From Dehalococcoidia bacterium (lineage in GTDB: Bacteria; Chloroflexota; Dehalococcoidia; Lucifugimonadales; Lucifugimonadaceae): DNA of 18,517 bases. Below the pieces are notes generated by a model, which did not search any database, was not told where the DNA came from, and was given only the letters and a program-made list of their open reading frames with translations. Shown here piece by piece: positions 6,241 through 14,489 of this stretch. Within the stretch, counting starts at the first letter, position 1. Each line of letters starts with the position of its first letter. Location of the stretch: contig JAAXHR010000024.1 of assembly GCA_012270805.1 (NCBI GenBank), forward strand, positions 1 to 18,517. The letters are read 5' to 3'. The position numbers and the translations under genes were made by a program.

Positions 6241-9200
6241 ATGGTACGAAGTGCTTCAATAGATACGGATGTCGTTGGGCTGTTTAGCGCGCCTGTCGCG
6301 CAGTGGTTTCGGGGGTGTCACGGTGTCGCGACGGAGCCGCAGCGCGAGGCTTGGCCGCGCATCAAGAGCGGCGAGAATGTACTGATTCATTCGCCCACTG
6401 GTTCGGGTAAGACGTTGGCGGCGTTTCTCTCGGCGCTCGATGCGCTCTACTCCGACGTTGCGCTGTCGAAACAGAGGGGGATCAGGACTCTCTACATCTC
6501 TCCCCTGAAGGCGCTTGGATACGATGTCGAGCGAAATCTCGAAGAGCCGATGCGGGGTATCGAATCCGCGGCGAAATCGCTAGACTTCGAAATCCCTGAA
6601 GTACGGGCAGACGTGCGGACGGGTGACACGCCATCTTCAGTTCGGGCGCGGATGGTTAGGAATCCGCCGCATGTTCTCATCACCACGCCAGAGTCGCTTT
6701 ACTTGATATTGACGTCACCCCGTGCGCGGAGCATCTTGAGCACGGTCGAGACGGTAATCGTGGACGAGATACACACGCTGTGCGCGAACAAGCGGGGCGT
6801 TCATCTGAGCATCACCCTAGAGCGATTGGAGCAGATAGCACCGGGATTTCAGCGCATCGGACTTTCGGCAACGCAACGACCACTGACTGAGGTAGCGCGA
6901 CTATTGGGGGGTCAGAACGTGTCGTCTCCTGGCGGAGACGATTGCAAACCCGATGACGTGGGCAATGTTGGATCGGCCTTGTCGGGGCACCACCTTTGTC
7001 CTTTGGACATTTCCCTCGCGAGCGGGGGAAACCCTGACGATGAAGTGTTTCCGTGGTCTTCCGAGAGTAACAACGGGAATTTGATTGTTGAGCCGAGGCC
7101 AGTGTCGATCATCGACTGTCCGGGATCTAAGAAGATCGAGATCAGTGTCCACGGAATGCCCGATGCTGATGGCGGAGATCCGAGTTCAATATGGCCGAAG
7201 TTGATACCGAAGGTATTGGACGACATCGAAGGTCATGACACGACGCTGGTGTACTCCAACAGCCGTCGTCAAGCTGAAAACGCCGCTGATCGCTTGAACG
7301 CGGTTTGGTCAGCGCGAGAGATGGGCGAGAGCGACGGTGTTGCCATCGGTAGCGGAGAGGTCGGAACTGGCACTGAAGACGGTCCGTTCATGGCACATCA
7401 CGGCAGTTTGTCGGACACGTTGCGGCGTGACATCGAGGAGAAGCTGAAGGCTGGCGAGTTGCCGGCACTCGTCGGAACAAGCTCGTTGGAGCTCGGCATC
7501 GACATCGGGAGTATCGATCTCGTTGTGCAGTTGCAATCGCCAAAGACGGTTACCCAAGGGTTGCAACGTGTGGGACGGGCAGGGCACAGCGTCGGCGAGA
7601 CTAGTTACGGGAAGATCTATGGAACGCATCCGGAGGATTTGATCGAGGCCGCGGTGGTGGCTAAGGGGATGCAGGAGCGGCAAGTGGAGGCGGTCGAAGT
7701 GCCGCGCAACTCGCTTGACGTGTTGGCGCAACAGATCGTGGCGGCGGTTGCGGTGCAGGATTGGCCGATGCGAGAGCTTTACCGAGTAATCAAGGGCGCG
7801 TATCCGTACGGCGAGCTAACGTATTCGAATTTTGAAGGCGTTGTGAAGTTGGTTTCGGGTCACTATCCAAGGGAGCTGTTTTCGACTTTGCGGGCTCGGA
7901 TTCACTGGGATGAGACGCGGGATATGCTGCAGCAGTTGCCGGGAACGCGGATGATGGCGATCAGTAATGGTGGAGCAATCGTTGACCGCGGCTTGTTTCC
8001 AGTCATCCTTCCAGACCGAAAGACGCGGGTAGGGGAGTTGGACGAGGAGTTTGTGTTCGAGTCGGGCGAAGGCGATGCGTTCTTGCTCGGAAGCCAGGTC
8101 TGGCGAGTGGCCAAGATTGATGACGATCGCGTGATCGCGGAACCTGCTCCGGGTGCGGTGCCGCGGATGCCATTTTGGCGTGGCGACTTCCCGTGGCGAC
8201 CTTTAGATCTTTCGGAATCGTTGGCGGAGTTTCGTGCGGAGGCCGCAAGAAGGGTGATGCCGTACATTGACGATGAGGATGTGCCATCGGAAGTGGTTGA
8301 GTGGTTGATGTCGGAGTTTCCGATCGATGATGTCGCTACGAGGCAGATCATCGAATATATCCGGAGGCAGATTAAGTGGTCGGGTGACATTTCGTCTGAC
8401 AAAACGGTCATCGTAGAGACGTATCAAGATTCGATCGGCGACCAACGAATCGTGGTGCATTCACCGTTCGGCGGACGGATCAACGGTCCTTGGTCGGTAG
8501 CGATCGCGCGCGAGTTGCTGAAGCGCCGGAAAGTCGAACCAGAGGTGCAAGTTTCGGATGATGGATTCATGTTCAGGTTGCCTCAAGGCGACGGAGCCCC
8601 GGACGTCGAATTCATCGGCGAGATGACGAGCGAAGCGGTGAAGGAACGTGTCTTAGATGGCATGATCGATTCGCCGTTGTTCGGTGCGGTCTTCAGGCAG
8701 AACGCGTATCGGGCACTTTTGCTACCGAGCCTCGGACAGTTTCGTCGGACCCCGTTCTGGCTGCAACGACTGCGCTCTAAGGACTTACTTGCGATCGCGA
8801 AGTCGTTTCCAGATTTTCCGATCGTTTTGGAGTCGTACCGCGACGCGCTTGAAGACTACATGGACATGCCGGGTTTGGAGCGCATTTTGGAGCGGATCGA
8901 AACTGGTGTACTCGAAGTCAAGTTCGTTACATCCGACGTGCCATCGCCAGTTGCGAGATCGTTGGAACACAATTTCATCGATTTCTGGATGTACCAGTGG
9001 GATACGCCGAAAGCGGAACGTGGGCTTCAATCACTGAACGTCGACCGCAACGCTCTTGCGCAGCTGTTCCGCAATCCCGAAGCGGCGGGATTGCTGAGGG
9101 TCGACGTTATCGAGGATGTTTCGTCGTTAGCTGGACGCACCGCGGTCGGGATGAAGGCCAGAACTGAGACCGAGTTGGCGCAGCTTTTAAGCGAGCTTGG

Positions 9201-10995
9201 AGACCTGTCGGACGACGAGGTTGCCGAACGCAGCGACGACGGATGGGAATGTTGGATAGCGAGACTCGAATCGCAGGGCAGGACGGAGCGCGTCGAGTTC
9301 GATGTGAATGGTGCGATGGAATCGAGGTGGGTCGCGGCCAGCATCGCGGACGAGTATCGGCAAGCAATGGCGGAGCCATGCGACTACGTAGCGGTCAGGC
9401 GAGTCGTAGCGAGATATCTGGCTCGCAGCGGTCCGGTGTCCGTTGCGGTCTTGCAGGCGCGGTATCCAATCGCAATTGAGCCGTTACAAGACGCGCTGGA
9501 GGAGATGCTGGGGGATGCCCAGGTGGTGAAGGGTTACTTCAGGGATGAGAGCGTGGAGGAATGGCTGGATCTTTCGACACTGGCTCGAATCCAGGAGCGC
9601 ACCCTTTCAATACTCCGGTCAGAAGTTCGACCGTCGGACCCGTTGCGATACCAAGCTGCAGTTTTAGAACTGCACGGGATCGTAGGTACCACCGATGATT
9701 CTGAACGTGACGCAACGGTTGATGCACTAGATGTGTTGCAGGGCGTTTCGATTCCGGCCGAGCACTGGACGCGGAATGTCCTGCCGGCACGTGTCGATGG
9801 GTTCAAGAGCGTCGATCTAGACCAAGTAGTCAGTGAGGGAGAGTTTAGGTGGGTGTTCTGCCGAGACGAATCGCGGGGAGACCGCGGCATCGTTTTGGTT
9901 CGATCAGGAGACGCACGCGCATATTTGCCGGATGCAACGATAGAGAAAATACTGGAAGGTGTCGAAGGTGTAACGACGGATGCGTTGAGGGTTTACCAGT
10001 TCATCCTCAGTGAAGGAGTCGTCGACTCGGAGACGCTTCTTGCGGGCATCCCGGGCTTGACGCCATCCGAACTGGCAACGGTTGTACGAGAGTTGGCGTT
10101 GGCGGGACTGATAACCGGCGATTCTTGGCGCGCCGCGATGGCGATATCGAACTCAACCGCTGTAAGAACGGTGGAGCCGGCAGCTGTAAGTGGACCGCGA
10201 AACCGGTCGCGGCATTTCCGATCACGTCCGAGCGCGCGGCGACGGTTCGCCCATCGATTACGTGAGACGCAGAACGTCTTAGCGCCAGGTGTCAACTGGT
10301 CTGCTACCTCTCGGTTTTCATTCCTGGGACCCGATATGAGTGAAGCACAACTTGCGGACAAGCGTGCGGAAGTGCTTTTGAGGCGGCATGGCGTCGTTAC
10401 TCGGCGCGCGATTGAGATCGATCAATTAGGTTGGGATTGGCGATCGATCTACAACGCGTTGAATCTGATGGAACTTCGCGGCGTAGTCCGTCGCGGCTAC
10501 TTCGTCAACGGGCTTCCGGGGGTCCAATTCGCGAGCGTTGAATTCGTCGATACGATGCGATCCGCGTGGCAGCAAGACGGCGATGCACTCCCATCGGTAG
10601 TTTCGGCCATGGATCCTGCCTACGTCTTTGACCGCAGATTGGCATCGGTTTCGCACGAGGCGGAATCGGCATTGCTCAATTTCAGCCGCAATTCGAGTAC
10701 CCGGATAGTGTTTGCGGGTGGAGTTCCGGTGTTAGTGGCGTACTCGAACGGAGCGCGTATGGTGACTGGTGGCGCATCGGACGCGGTGATCGAAGAGGGG
10801 ATACGGGCGTTGGTGCGAGAGATCGCGCAGACATCGACGACGAGGCGAGTAACTATAAGCGAGTGGAACGGTGAACCTGTGATCGCTTCACAAGCCATGG
10901 AGATGCTGTCCAGAGTCGGTTTCCGCCGAGACTATCCAAACATGGTTATCGACGCATTGAACCTGCCGAAGACGGTAATCGGCAGTCAGGACTGA
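6241..10995 (+). CDS. lhr: Lhr-type ATP-dependent DNA helicase with an internal insertion
   Basis: 1584 residues, the size of full-length Lhr (E. coli about 1538), a superfamily 2 3'-to-5' DNA translocase linked to DNA repair. Helicase motifs in order: SPTGSGKT (Walker A, 51-58), ISPLKAL (86-92), TTPESL (148-153), DEIH (175-178), SAT (209-211), LVYSNSRRQAEN (336-347), TSSLELGIDIG (413-423) and QRVGRAGH (442-449). Lhr-core winged-helix and beta domains follow, then a long C-terminal extension. Its last part (VLLRRHGVVTRRA, RRGYFVNGLPGVQF) matches the Lhr C-terminal region, reached through an Arg-rich linker near 1316-1341. Odd feature: about 60 extra residues (225-284) lie between the SAT block and RPVSIID (286-292), where relatives have only a few; the DNA there contains palindromes. 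ATG 6241 is preceded in frame by TGA (6235-6237); AAGG abuts it, so initiation may be weak or leaderless. Confidence 0.93.
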   Translation: MVRSASIDTDVVGLFSAPVAQWFRGCHGVATEPQREAWPRIKSGENVLIHSPTGSGKTLAAFLSALDALYSDVALSKQRGIRTLYISPLKALGYDVERNLEEPMRGIESAAKSLDFEIPEVRADVRTGDTPSSVRARMVRNPPHVLITTPESLYLILTSPRARSILSTVETVIVDEIHTLCANKRGVHLSITLERLEQIAPGFQRIGLSATQRPLTEVARLLGGQNVSSPGGDDCKPDDVGNVGSALSGHHLCPLDISLASGGNPDDEVFPWSSESNNGNLIVEPRPVSIIDCPGSKKIEISVHGMPDADGGDPSSIWPKLIPKVLDDIEGHDTTLVYSNSRRQAENAADRLNAVWSAREMGESDGVAIGSGEVGTGTEDGPFMAHHGSLSDTLRRDIEEKLKAGELPALVGTSSLELGIDIGSIDLVVQLQSPKTVTQGLQRVGRAGHSVGETSYGKIYGTHPEDLIEAAVVAKGMQERQVEAVEVPRNSLDVLAQQIVAAVAVQDWPMRELYRVIKGAYPYGELTYSNFEGVVKLVSGHYPRELFSTLRARIHWDETRDMLQQLPGTRMMAISNGGAIVDRGLFPVILPDRKTRVGELDEEFVFESGEGDAFLLGSQVWRVAKIDDDRVIAEPAPGAVPRMPFWRGDFPWRPLDLSESLAEFRAEAARRVMPYIDDEDVPSEVVEWLMSEFPIDDVATRQIIEYIRRQIKWSGDISSDKTVIVETYQDSIGDQRIVVHSPFGGRINGPWSVAIARELLKRRKVEPEVQVSDDGFMFRLPQGDGAPDVEFIGEMTSEAVKERVLDGMIDSPLFGAVFRQNAYRALLLPSLGQFRRTPFWLQRLRSKDLLAIAKSFPDFPIVLESYRDALEDYMDMPGLERILERIETGVLEVKFVTSDVPSPVARSLEHNFIDFWMYQWDTPKAERGLQSLNVDRNALAQLFRNPEAAGLLRVDVIEDVSSLAGRTAVGMKARTETELAQLLSELGDLSDDEVAERSDDGWECWIARLESQGRTERVEFDVNGAMESRWVAASIADEYRQAMAEPCDYVAVRRVVARYLARSGPVSVAVLQARYPIAIEPLQDALEEMLGDAQVVKGYFRDESVEEWLDLSTLARIQERTLSILRSEVRPSDPLRYQAAVLELHGIVGTTDDSERDATVDALDVLQGVSIPAEHWTRNVLPARVDGFKSVDLDQVVSEGEFRWVFCRDESRGDRGIVLVRSGDARAYLPDATIEKILEGVEGVTTDALRVYQFILSEGVVDSETLLAGIPGLTPSELATVVRELALAGLITGDSWRAAMAISNSTAVRTVEPAAVSGPRNRSRHFRSRPSARRRFAHRLRETQNVLAPGVNWSATSRFSFLGPDMSEAQLADKRAEVLLRRHGVVTRRAIEIDQLGWDWRSIYNALNLMELRGVVRRGYFVNGLPGVQFASVEFVDTMRSAWQQDGDALPSVVSAMDPAYVFDRRLASVSHEAESALLNFSRNSSTRIVFAGGVPVLVAYSNGARMVTGGASDAVIEEGIRALVREIAQTSTTRRVTISEWNGEPVIASQAMEMLSRVGFRRDYPNMVIDALNLPKTVIGSQD
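6913..7092 (+). repeat. In-frame insertion in lhr containing palindromic DNA
   Basis: Codes for residues ~225-284 of Lhr, a Gly/Ser/Asp-rich stretch absent from the usual spacing between LGG and RPV(S/T)I(I/V)D. It holds two hairpins. TCGTCTCC/GGAGACGA (6922-6929/6934-6941) has a TGGC loop. TTTCCCTCGC/GCGGGGGAAA (7010-7019/7022-7031) meets around GA, with one T-G wobble. The CCCTCGC core recalls the intergenic element at 391-450. The boundaries are estimates from family spacing. Confidence 0.5.
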
Positions 10996-11001
10996 ATCTA
11001 A

Positions 11002-11016
11002 CCCTTCGGCAAAGGG
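11002..11016 (+). terminator. Short hairpin after lhr, possible weak terminator
   Basis: CCCTT (11002-11006) pairs with AAGGG (11012-11016) around a CGGCA loop, seven nt past the lhr stop. The stem is only 5 bp, and the following sequence has interrupted T runs (gattttgagtttgg) instead of a solid tract. Confidence 0.3.
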
Positions 11017-11116
11017 CTTGGCGATTTTGAGTTTGGTTGTTGACAACCTTAACAATCCGCGCGGGAGCAAGATTTATAAGTACTACTAGGTGGATTTGAA
11101 AGGATCAGTTCAACAA

Positions 11117-11878
11117 ATGCGCTACACCAACGAGGCGACAGACGTTATGAATGCTGGGAACTTCCAGTACCGTATCATCGGCGATGATTTGCAGATGCTG
11201 GAGGTTCGGCTTGCTCCGGGCGAAGAGATCATTGGGGAAGCGGGAGCGATGATGTACATGGAGCCTGGCATTGAGTTCGAGTCTAAGATGGGCAAACGTC
11301 CAGGTGGAGGCGGTGGTGGATTGCTTGGTGGCATCATGAATGCCGGCGCTCGGATGCTGGCGGGCGAGAGCATATTCGTCACCCACTTCGAGAACACCAG
11401 CAATCAGAACCAGATCGTCGCTTTTTCGTCGGAAGCCCCGGGCAAGATCGTGTCTATCGATTTGGGTGGTCTGGGAGGCACTGTTTTGGCGCAACGAGAC
11501 GCTTTTCTGTGCGGTTCGGGCGACACTGGGATCACAGTCGCGTTCCAAAGGAACCTAGGCGCTGGATTTTTCGGCGGTGAGGGCTTTATCCTGCAGAAGG
11601 TGCAAGGCGACGGTCACATCTTCATGTCCGCTGGCGGCACGATCATCGAGCGGAACCTGCAAGGCGAACGACTGCGCGTCGACTCTGGCTGTATCGTCGC
11701 CTTCCAAGAGGGCATCGAGTACGATATCCAGCGCGCTGGCAACCTGAAATCGATGTTTGCAGGTGGTGAAGGTCTGTTCCTCGCCACGCTGCAGGGGCAC
11801 GGCAAGGTCTGGCTCCAATCAATGCCCATCGGACGATTGGCACACCACATCTACTCGAAGATGCCGAGTAGCCAATAA
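11117..11878 (+). CDS. AIM24 / TIGR00266 family protein
   Basis: A 253-residue protein of the AIM24 (formerly DUF124) beta-roll family. Diagnostic stretches: FQYRIIGDDLQMLEVRL, PGEEIIGEAGAMMYMEPGI, a Gly-rich segment (PGGGGGGLLGGIMNAGARML), LAGESIFVTHF, and SAGGTIIERNL followed by a second-half QGHGKVWLQSMP. The bacterial members are cytoplasmic or membrane-peripheral beta proteins without an established biochemical role; the yeast namesake affects mitochondrial inner-membrane organisation. No signal peptide or membrane helix is visible. Start is uncertain: ATG 11117 has AAAGGA 12 nt upstream; ATG 11147 has GAGG 11 nt upstream and begins just before the conserved fold; a GTG at 11090 is also in frame. 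It follows lhr on the same strand with a gap of about 120 bp and ends before a strong hairpin. Confidence 0.85.
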   Translation: MRYTNEATDVMNAGNFQYRIIGDDLQMLEVRLAPGEEIIGEAGAMMYMEPGIEFESKMGKRPGGGGGGLLGGIMNAGARMLAGESIFVTHFENTSNQNQIVAFSSEAPGKIVSIDLGGLGGTVLAQRDAFLCGSGDTGITVAFQRNLGAGFFGGEGFILQKVQGDGHIFMSAGGTIIERNLQGERLRVDSGCIVAFQEGIEYDIQRAGNLKSMFAGGEGLFLATLQGHGKVWLQSMPIGRLAHHIYSKMPSSQ

Positions 11879-11897
11879 ACGACTTGACTCGCTAGGC

Positions 11898-11932
11898 GTG
11901 TTCCGGCTCGATCCATTTTCGAGCCGGAGCAC
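11898..11932. terminator. Bidirectional terminator hairpin between AIM24 gene and fic
   Basis: A 14-bp stem with a single T-G wobble: arms at 11898-11911 and 11919-11932, loop TCCATTT (11912-11918). It lies 20 bp after the AIM24-family stop and 28 bp after the end of fic, which converge here. No T-tract follows, so it may work with Rho or mainly protect both 3' ends. Confidence 0.65.
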
Positions 11933-11959
11933 AGTCGTGGTCAATTGTGCCGGTGAGGG

Positions 11960-13087
11960 TCATGTGCGCTCCGATTCAGTGCTGACCAACGAATAGCTGG
12001 TGCTACGTCCGCCCGCCGGGCCGCGTTCGAGAACGCCCTTCGCTACAAGGTCTGATATGTCCCTCAGCGCTGTGTCTTGAGAGGATTTAGTCATCCTCGC
12101 CCATTTCGTAGATGTCATGTTCCCTTCGAAACCGTTCACTAAGCGTCTCAAGACTTTGCGTTGGCGATCGTTCAACGGCACGTGGGAGACCGTTTCCCAG
12201 AACCGTACCTTGACGATCGCGGGCGCGACGATATCTTGAGCGTCCGTGATGGCGCGTCCCAGACAATCCAAGAACCAGATCATCCAGTTCGTGACATCCA
12301 TGGTGCCCTTCTGCGTCAGTTCGAGTGTGGCGTAATAATCCGATCTTTCCCGGTGGATTTGCGACGACATGCTGTAGAAACGCTGCGAGACGCCGTCGGA
12401 CCTGGCCAAGGCCAGATCAGCGATGGCCCTGGCAATGCGCCCATTGCCGTCGTCAAACGGGTGAATTGTCACGAACCACAAGTGCGCGAGCGCGGCCTTG
12501 AGTACATCGTCGCCGGTTCTCGGCGCGTTGAACCATGTCAGGAACGCTCGCACCTCGGTTTTGATCCGATCCGCCGCAGGCGCCTCGAAATGAACACGTT
12601 CCTGGCCGTAGAATCCGGAAGCGACTCGCATCGGGCCTCGATCGGGCTGACGCCAGGCGCCGATGGTGATTGGACCCGCGCTGGTCCATGTAGAGGGAAA
12701 GAGCAAAGAGTGCCAGCCGAAAAGTCGCTCCTGAGTCAACTCCTCCCCGCAGTTCGCAGTGGCATCCAGCATAAGTTCAACGATGCCGTCTACATTGCGA
12801 TTGGCGGGTGCCACACCATCGATGTCGATACCTAGGCGCGAGGCGACAGATGATCGCACTTCATCCGGATTCAACACCTCACCTTCTATTTCGCTCGTCT
12901 TGACGACATTCTCGGTGATCGCGTTCAGCTCGGCCTCTTGCCGGAGATCGAATCCAAGAGTGGTCATCTGCCCGAGCAACATTCCCTGCTGATGTCTGAC
13001 CCTGGCCAGCAAGTCTGTAAGCTCGTCTTGGCGCCAGTGAAGGTTGGGCCAATCGGGATGTTCGTGTATGTATTTGAACCGCGTCAT
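11960..13087 (-). CDS. Fic family protein (AMPylation), class II, with C-terminal winged helix
   Basis: 375 residues. Fic enzymes transfer AMP (sometimes another nucleotide-derived group) to hydroxyls of target proteins. The catalytic motif is intact: HPFDDGNGRIAR (209-220) with His209 as base, Asp213 for metal and Arg217/Arg220 for phosphates. The N-terminal part (DWPNLHWRQDEL, 12-23) is the DUF4172-like region, followed by the inhibitory helix KTSEIEGE, which fits (S/T)xxxE(G/N) with Thr64, Glu68 and Gly69. That makes it a class II Fic whose own N-terminus blocks ATP positioning, so no separate antitoxin is required. The flap (around HFEAP) precedes the catalytic core. Residues ~300-370 look like a winged-helix DNA-binding domain, suggesting autoregulation. 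ATG 13085-13087 is the start. The upstream region holds repeated CCGCA motifs. Gfo/Idh oxidoreductase lies 155 bp upstream on the same strand. Confidence 0.92.
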   Translation of the reverse strand: MTRFKYIHEHPDWPNLHWRQDELTDLLARVRHQQGMLLGQMTTLGFDLRQEAELNAITENVVKTSEIEGEVLNPDEVRSSVASRLGIDIDGVAPANRNVDGIVELMLDATANCGEELTQERLFGWHSLLFPSTWTSAGPITIGAWRQPDRGPMRVASGFYGQERVHFEAPAADRIKTEVRAFLTWFNAPRTGDDVLKAALAHLWFVTIHPFDDGNGRIARAIADLALARSDGVSQRFYSMSSQIHRERSDYYATLELTQKGTMDVTNWMIWFLDCLGRAITDAQDIVAPAIVKVRFWETVSHVPLNDRQRKVLRRLVNGFEGNMTSTKWARMTKSSQDTALRDISDLVAKGVLERGPAGGRSTSYSLVSTESERT

Positions 13088-13120
13088 ATGCGGTTATTAT
13101 AAACGCTATTCGCCGCATAT
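13086..13120. promoter_or_regulatory. Inverted repeat overlapping the fic start
   Basis: ATATGCGG (13086-13093) and CCGCATAT (13113-13120) form a perfect 8-bp inverted repeat separated by 19 bp, beginning at the fic ATG itself. A protein bound here would cover the ribosome site and start. Part of the wider cluster of CCGCA motifs reaching to 13231. Confidence 0.45.
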
Positions 13121-13141
13121 TCAATTGATATCCACATAATC

Positions 13142-13170
13142 TGCGGAGATTAAGCGGTCTAATCTCCGCA
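13142..13170. promoter_or_regulatory. Perfect 11-bp inverted repeat upstream of fic, operator candidate
   Basis: TGCGGAGATTA (13142-13152) and TAATCTCCGCA (13160-13170) around AGCGGTC. The arm is one of several AWTCKCCGCA-like copies before fic: 13108-13117, 13127-13136, 13161-13170 and 13222-13231 on the plus strand, with an inverted copy at 13142-13151. The two-fold symmetry suits a dimeric winged-helix or HTH regulator, most simply Fic itself. It could instead form an RNA hairpin terminating the upstream gene, though no T-tract follows. Confidence 0.5.
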
Positions 13171-13242
13171 AAATGTGATCACGCGATGCTTAGATGCGTT
13201 GCAGGGTCGCGAAGAGTGCGTATTCTCCGCACGACACGCCGA

Positions 13243-14412
13243 TCATCTGCGCGCCATCTCGTCGTGCAGGATCCGCATCGCCTGGTGGTGGCTGACGCCG
13301 TCTTCTTTCAGCTGCGCGTAACGGGCCTCGTCGATGTTGCTGCGGTCCAAGAAGCCGCGGATATCGTATCGGCCCGGCTCCTCAACGACCACCTTGCCCT
13401 CTTCGATCATGAGTTCAAGCGGGTATTCCTGCTCTTCCATCGGCATGTAGATGACTTTGTTCTGACGCGCCGATTCATACATCGCCATCATGATCTCGAC
13501 GGTGTCGCGGGCGATGTGTCCGGCGTTGCGGTGCTCGGAACCGCCGTCGAGCCAACGGACGAGCTCTTCGACCTGTTTAGCGTTCATGTTTCCGCCGATG
13601 GCTTGATCGCCTTCTTGTAGGTTCAAGTCGACATCTTGCCATCCGTTTGTCTCAGCGTTGAAGAGTTTCAAGATCGTCTCGCGGACATGCAACATGCCTT
13701 CGGTTCCGCGGATGAAGAACTTGCCGGCGTCACAATCGTTGTCCCAGAGGTCGGACTGGATGAAGAACTGTAGAGGGTCGTCGAACATGACGAGACCGAT
13801 GCAGGCATCTTCGATGGGCGTGTTTCGTTCGTATTTGTCGGTGGTTCGGGTGACTGCGCCCATGACCCAGCGTGGCTTAGGATCGCCGAGGATGAACTTT
13901 GCGCCGTCGATCGAGTGCGTGGCCCAGTTTGCTAGTCCCTCTTTGACGCGGATGTCGACCCGGAGCGGGATGCCGATGGCGCCGGCTTCTACGAGTTCCT
14001 TCGCCTTGTTCCATCCGGGCGTGAATCGTCGTTGGTGACTGATGACGAGTTTCACGTCGTTCGCGTCGCACGCCTCGACCATCCGGTTTGCGCGTCCCAT
14101 GCCGATGGCCATGGGTTTTTCGCAAATGATGGCTTTGATCGACGGGTATCCAGCGGCCTCTACGGTTAGCGGGTCGTGGAGCAGATGCCAAGTGCAGACG
14201 CTGACGATGTCGGGTTCGGCATCGTATGCACATTCTTCCAAGGTGGCGTAGGACTGAGGGATTCCCCAATCGTCCACGTACATCTGGCGCGCTTCTGGAA
14301 TCGGATCGACACATGCGACGACATCGACGGAGTCGACCATCGAGTACCCATCCATGTGCGCCTGCGCGATCCCACCGCAGCCCACGATTGCCGCTTTGTA
14401 TCGGCCAGTCAT
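13243..14412 (-). CDS. Gfo/Idh/MocA family NAD(P)-dependent oxidoreductase
   Basis: 389 residues, a cytoplasmic dehydrogenase of the glucose-fructose oxidoreductase / inositol 2-dehydrogenase family, which oxidise or reduce sugars, polyols and related cyclic compounds. The N-terminal Rossmann fold shows AAIVGCGGIAQAH (7-19) with the GxGxxA dinucleotide motif, an acidic residue ending strand 2 (VACVDP), and the family hallmark EKP at 98-100 (ICEKPMAIG). The C-terminal beta-sheet domain includes NWATHSIDGAKFILG with His166 and Asp169 in the place of the usual substrate-site H-x-x-D pair. Substrate is unknown. The ATG at 14410-14412 has GAAAGG nine nt upstream. It is divergent from pncA with about 65-80 bp between starts and lies upstream of fic. 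The C-terminus beyond about 330 (MPMEEQEYPLELMIEEGKV) is longer than in minimal members. Confidence 0.9.
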   Translation of the reverse strand: MTGRYKAAIVGCGGIAQAHMDGYSMVDSVDVVACVDPIPEARQMYVDDWGIPQSYATLEECAYDAEPDIVSVCTWHLLHDPLTVEAAGYPSIKAIICEKPMAIGMGRANRMVEACDANDVKLVISHQRRFTPGWNKAKELVEAGAIGIPLRVDIRVKEGLANWATHSIDGAKFILGDPKPRWVMGAVTRTTDKYERNTPIEDACIGLVMFDDPLQFFIQSDLWDNDCDAGKFFIRGTEGMLHVRETILKLFNAETNGWQDVDLNLQEGDQAIGGNMNAKQVEELVRWLDGGSEHRNAGHIARDTVEIMMAMYESARQNKVIYMPMEEQEYPLELMIEEGKVVVEEPGRYDIRGFLDRSNIDEARYAQLKEDGVSHHQAMRILHDEMARR

Positions 14413-14489
14413 ATCAATATGCCTTTCGTTTGACTTAGGCAGACCGTCTTCGTTGTACGATCTGCTGCAACTAGGATATGCGAAAATCG

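Noticed and set aside
11040..11080. TTGACA (11040-11045) and TATAAG (11075-11080) as a promoter for the AIM24-family gene
   Set aside because: The spacer is 29 bp, far from 17; each box may be chance, so no promoter is called.
12161..12835. 224-codon plus-strand frame opposite fic
   Set aside because: Antisense shadow of the conserved Fic core; no ribosome site or recognisable domain.
11960..13087. Fic gene as part of a two-gene toxin-antitoxin or defence island
   Set aside because: The inhibitory motif is in the same protein and both neighbours are housekeeping-type genes; there is no small antitoxin frame next to it.
13174..13181. GTGATCAC palindrome as a CRP-type site upstream of fic
   Set aside because: The half-sites lack the 6-bp spacing of TGTGA-N6-TCACA; an 8-bp palindrome is common by chance.
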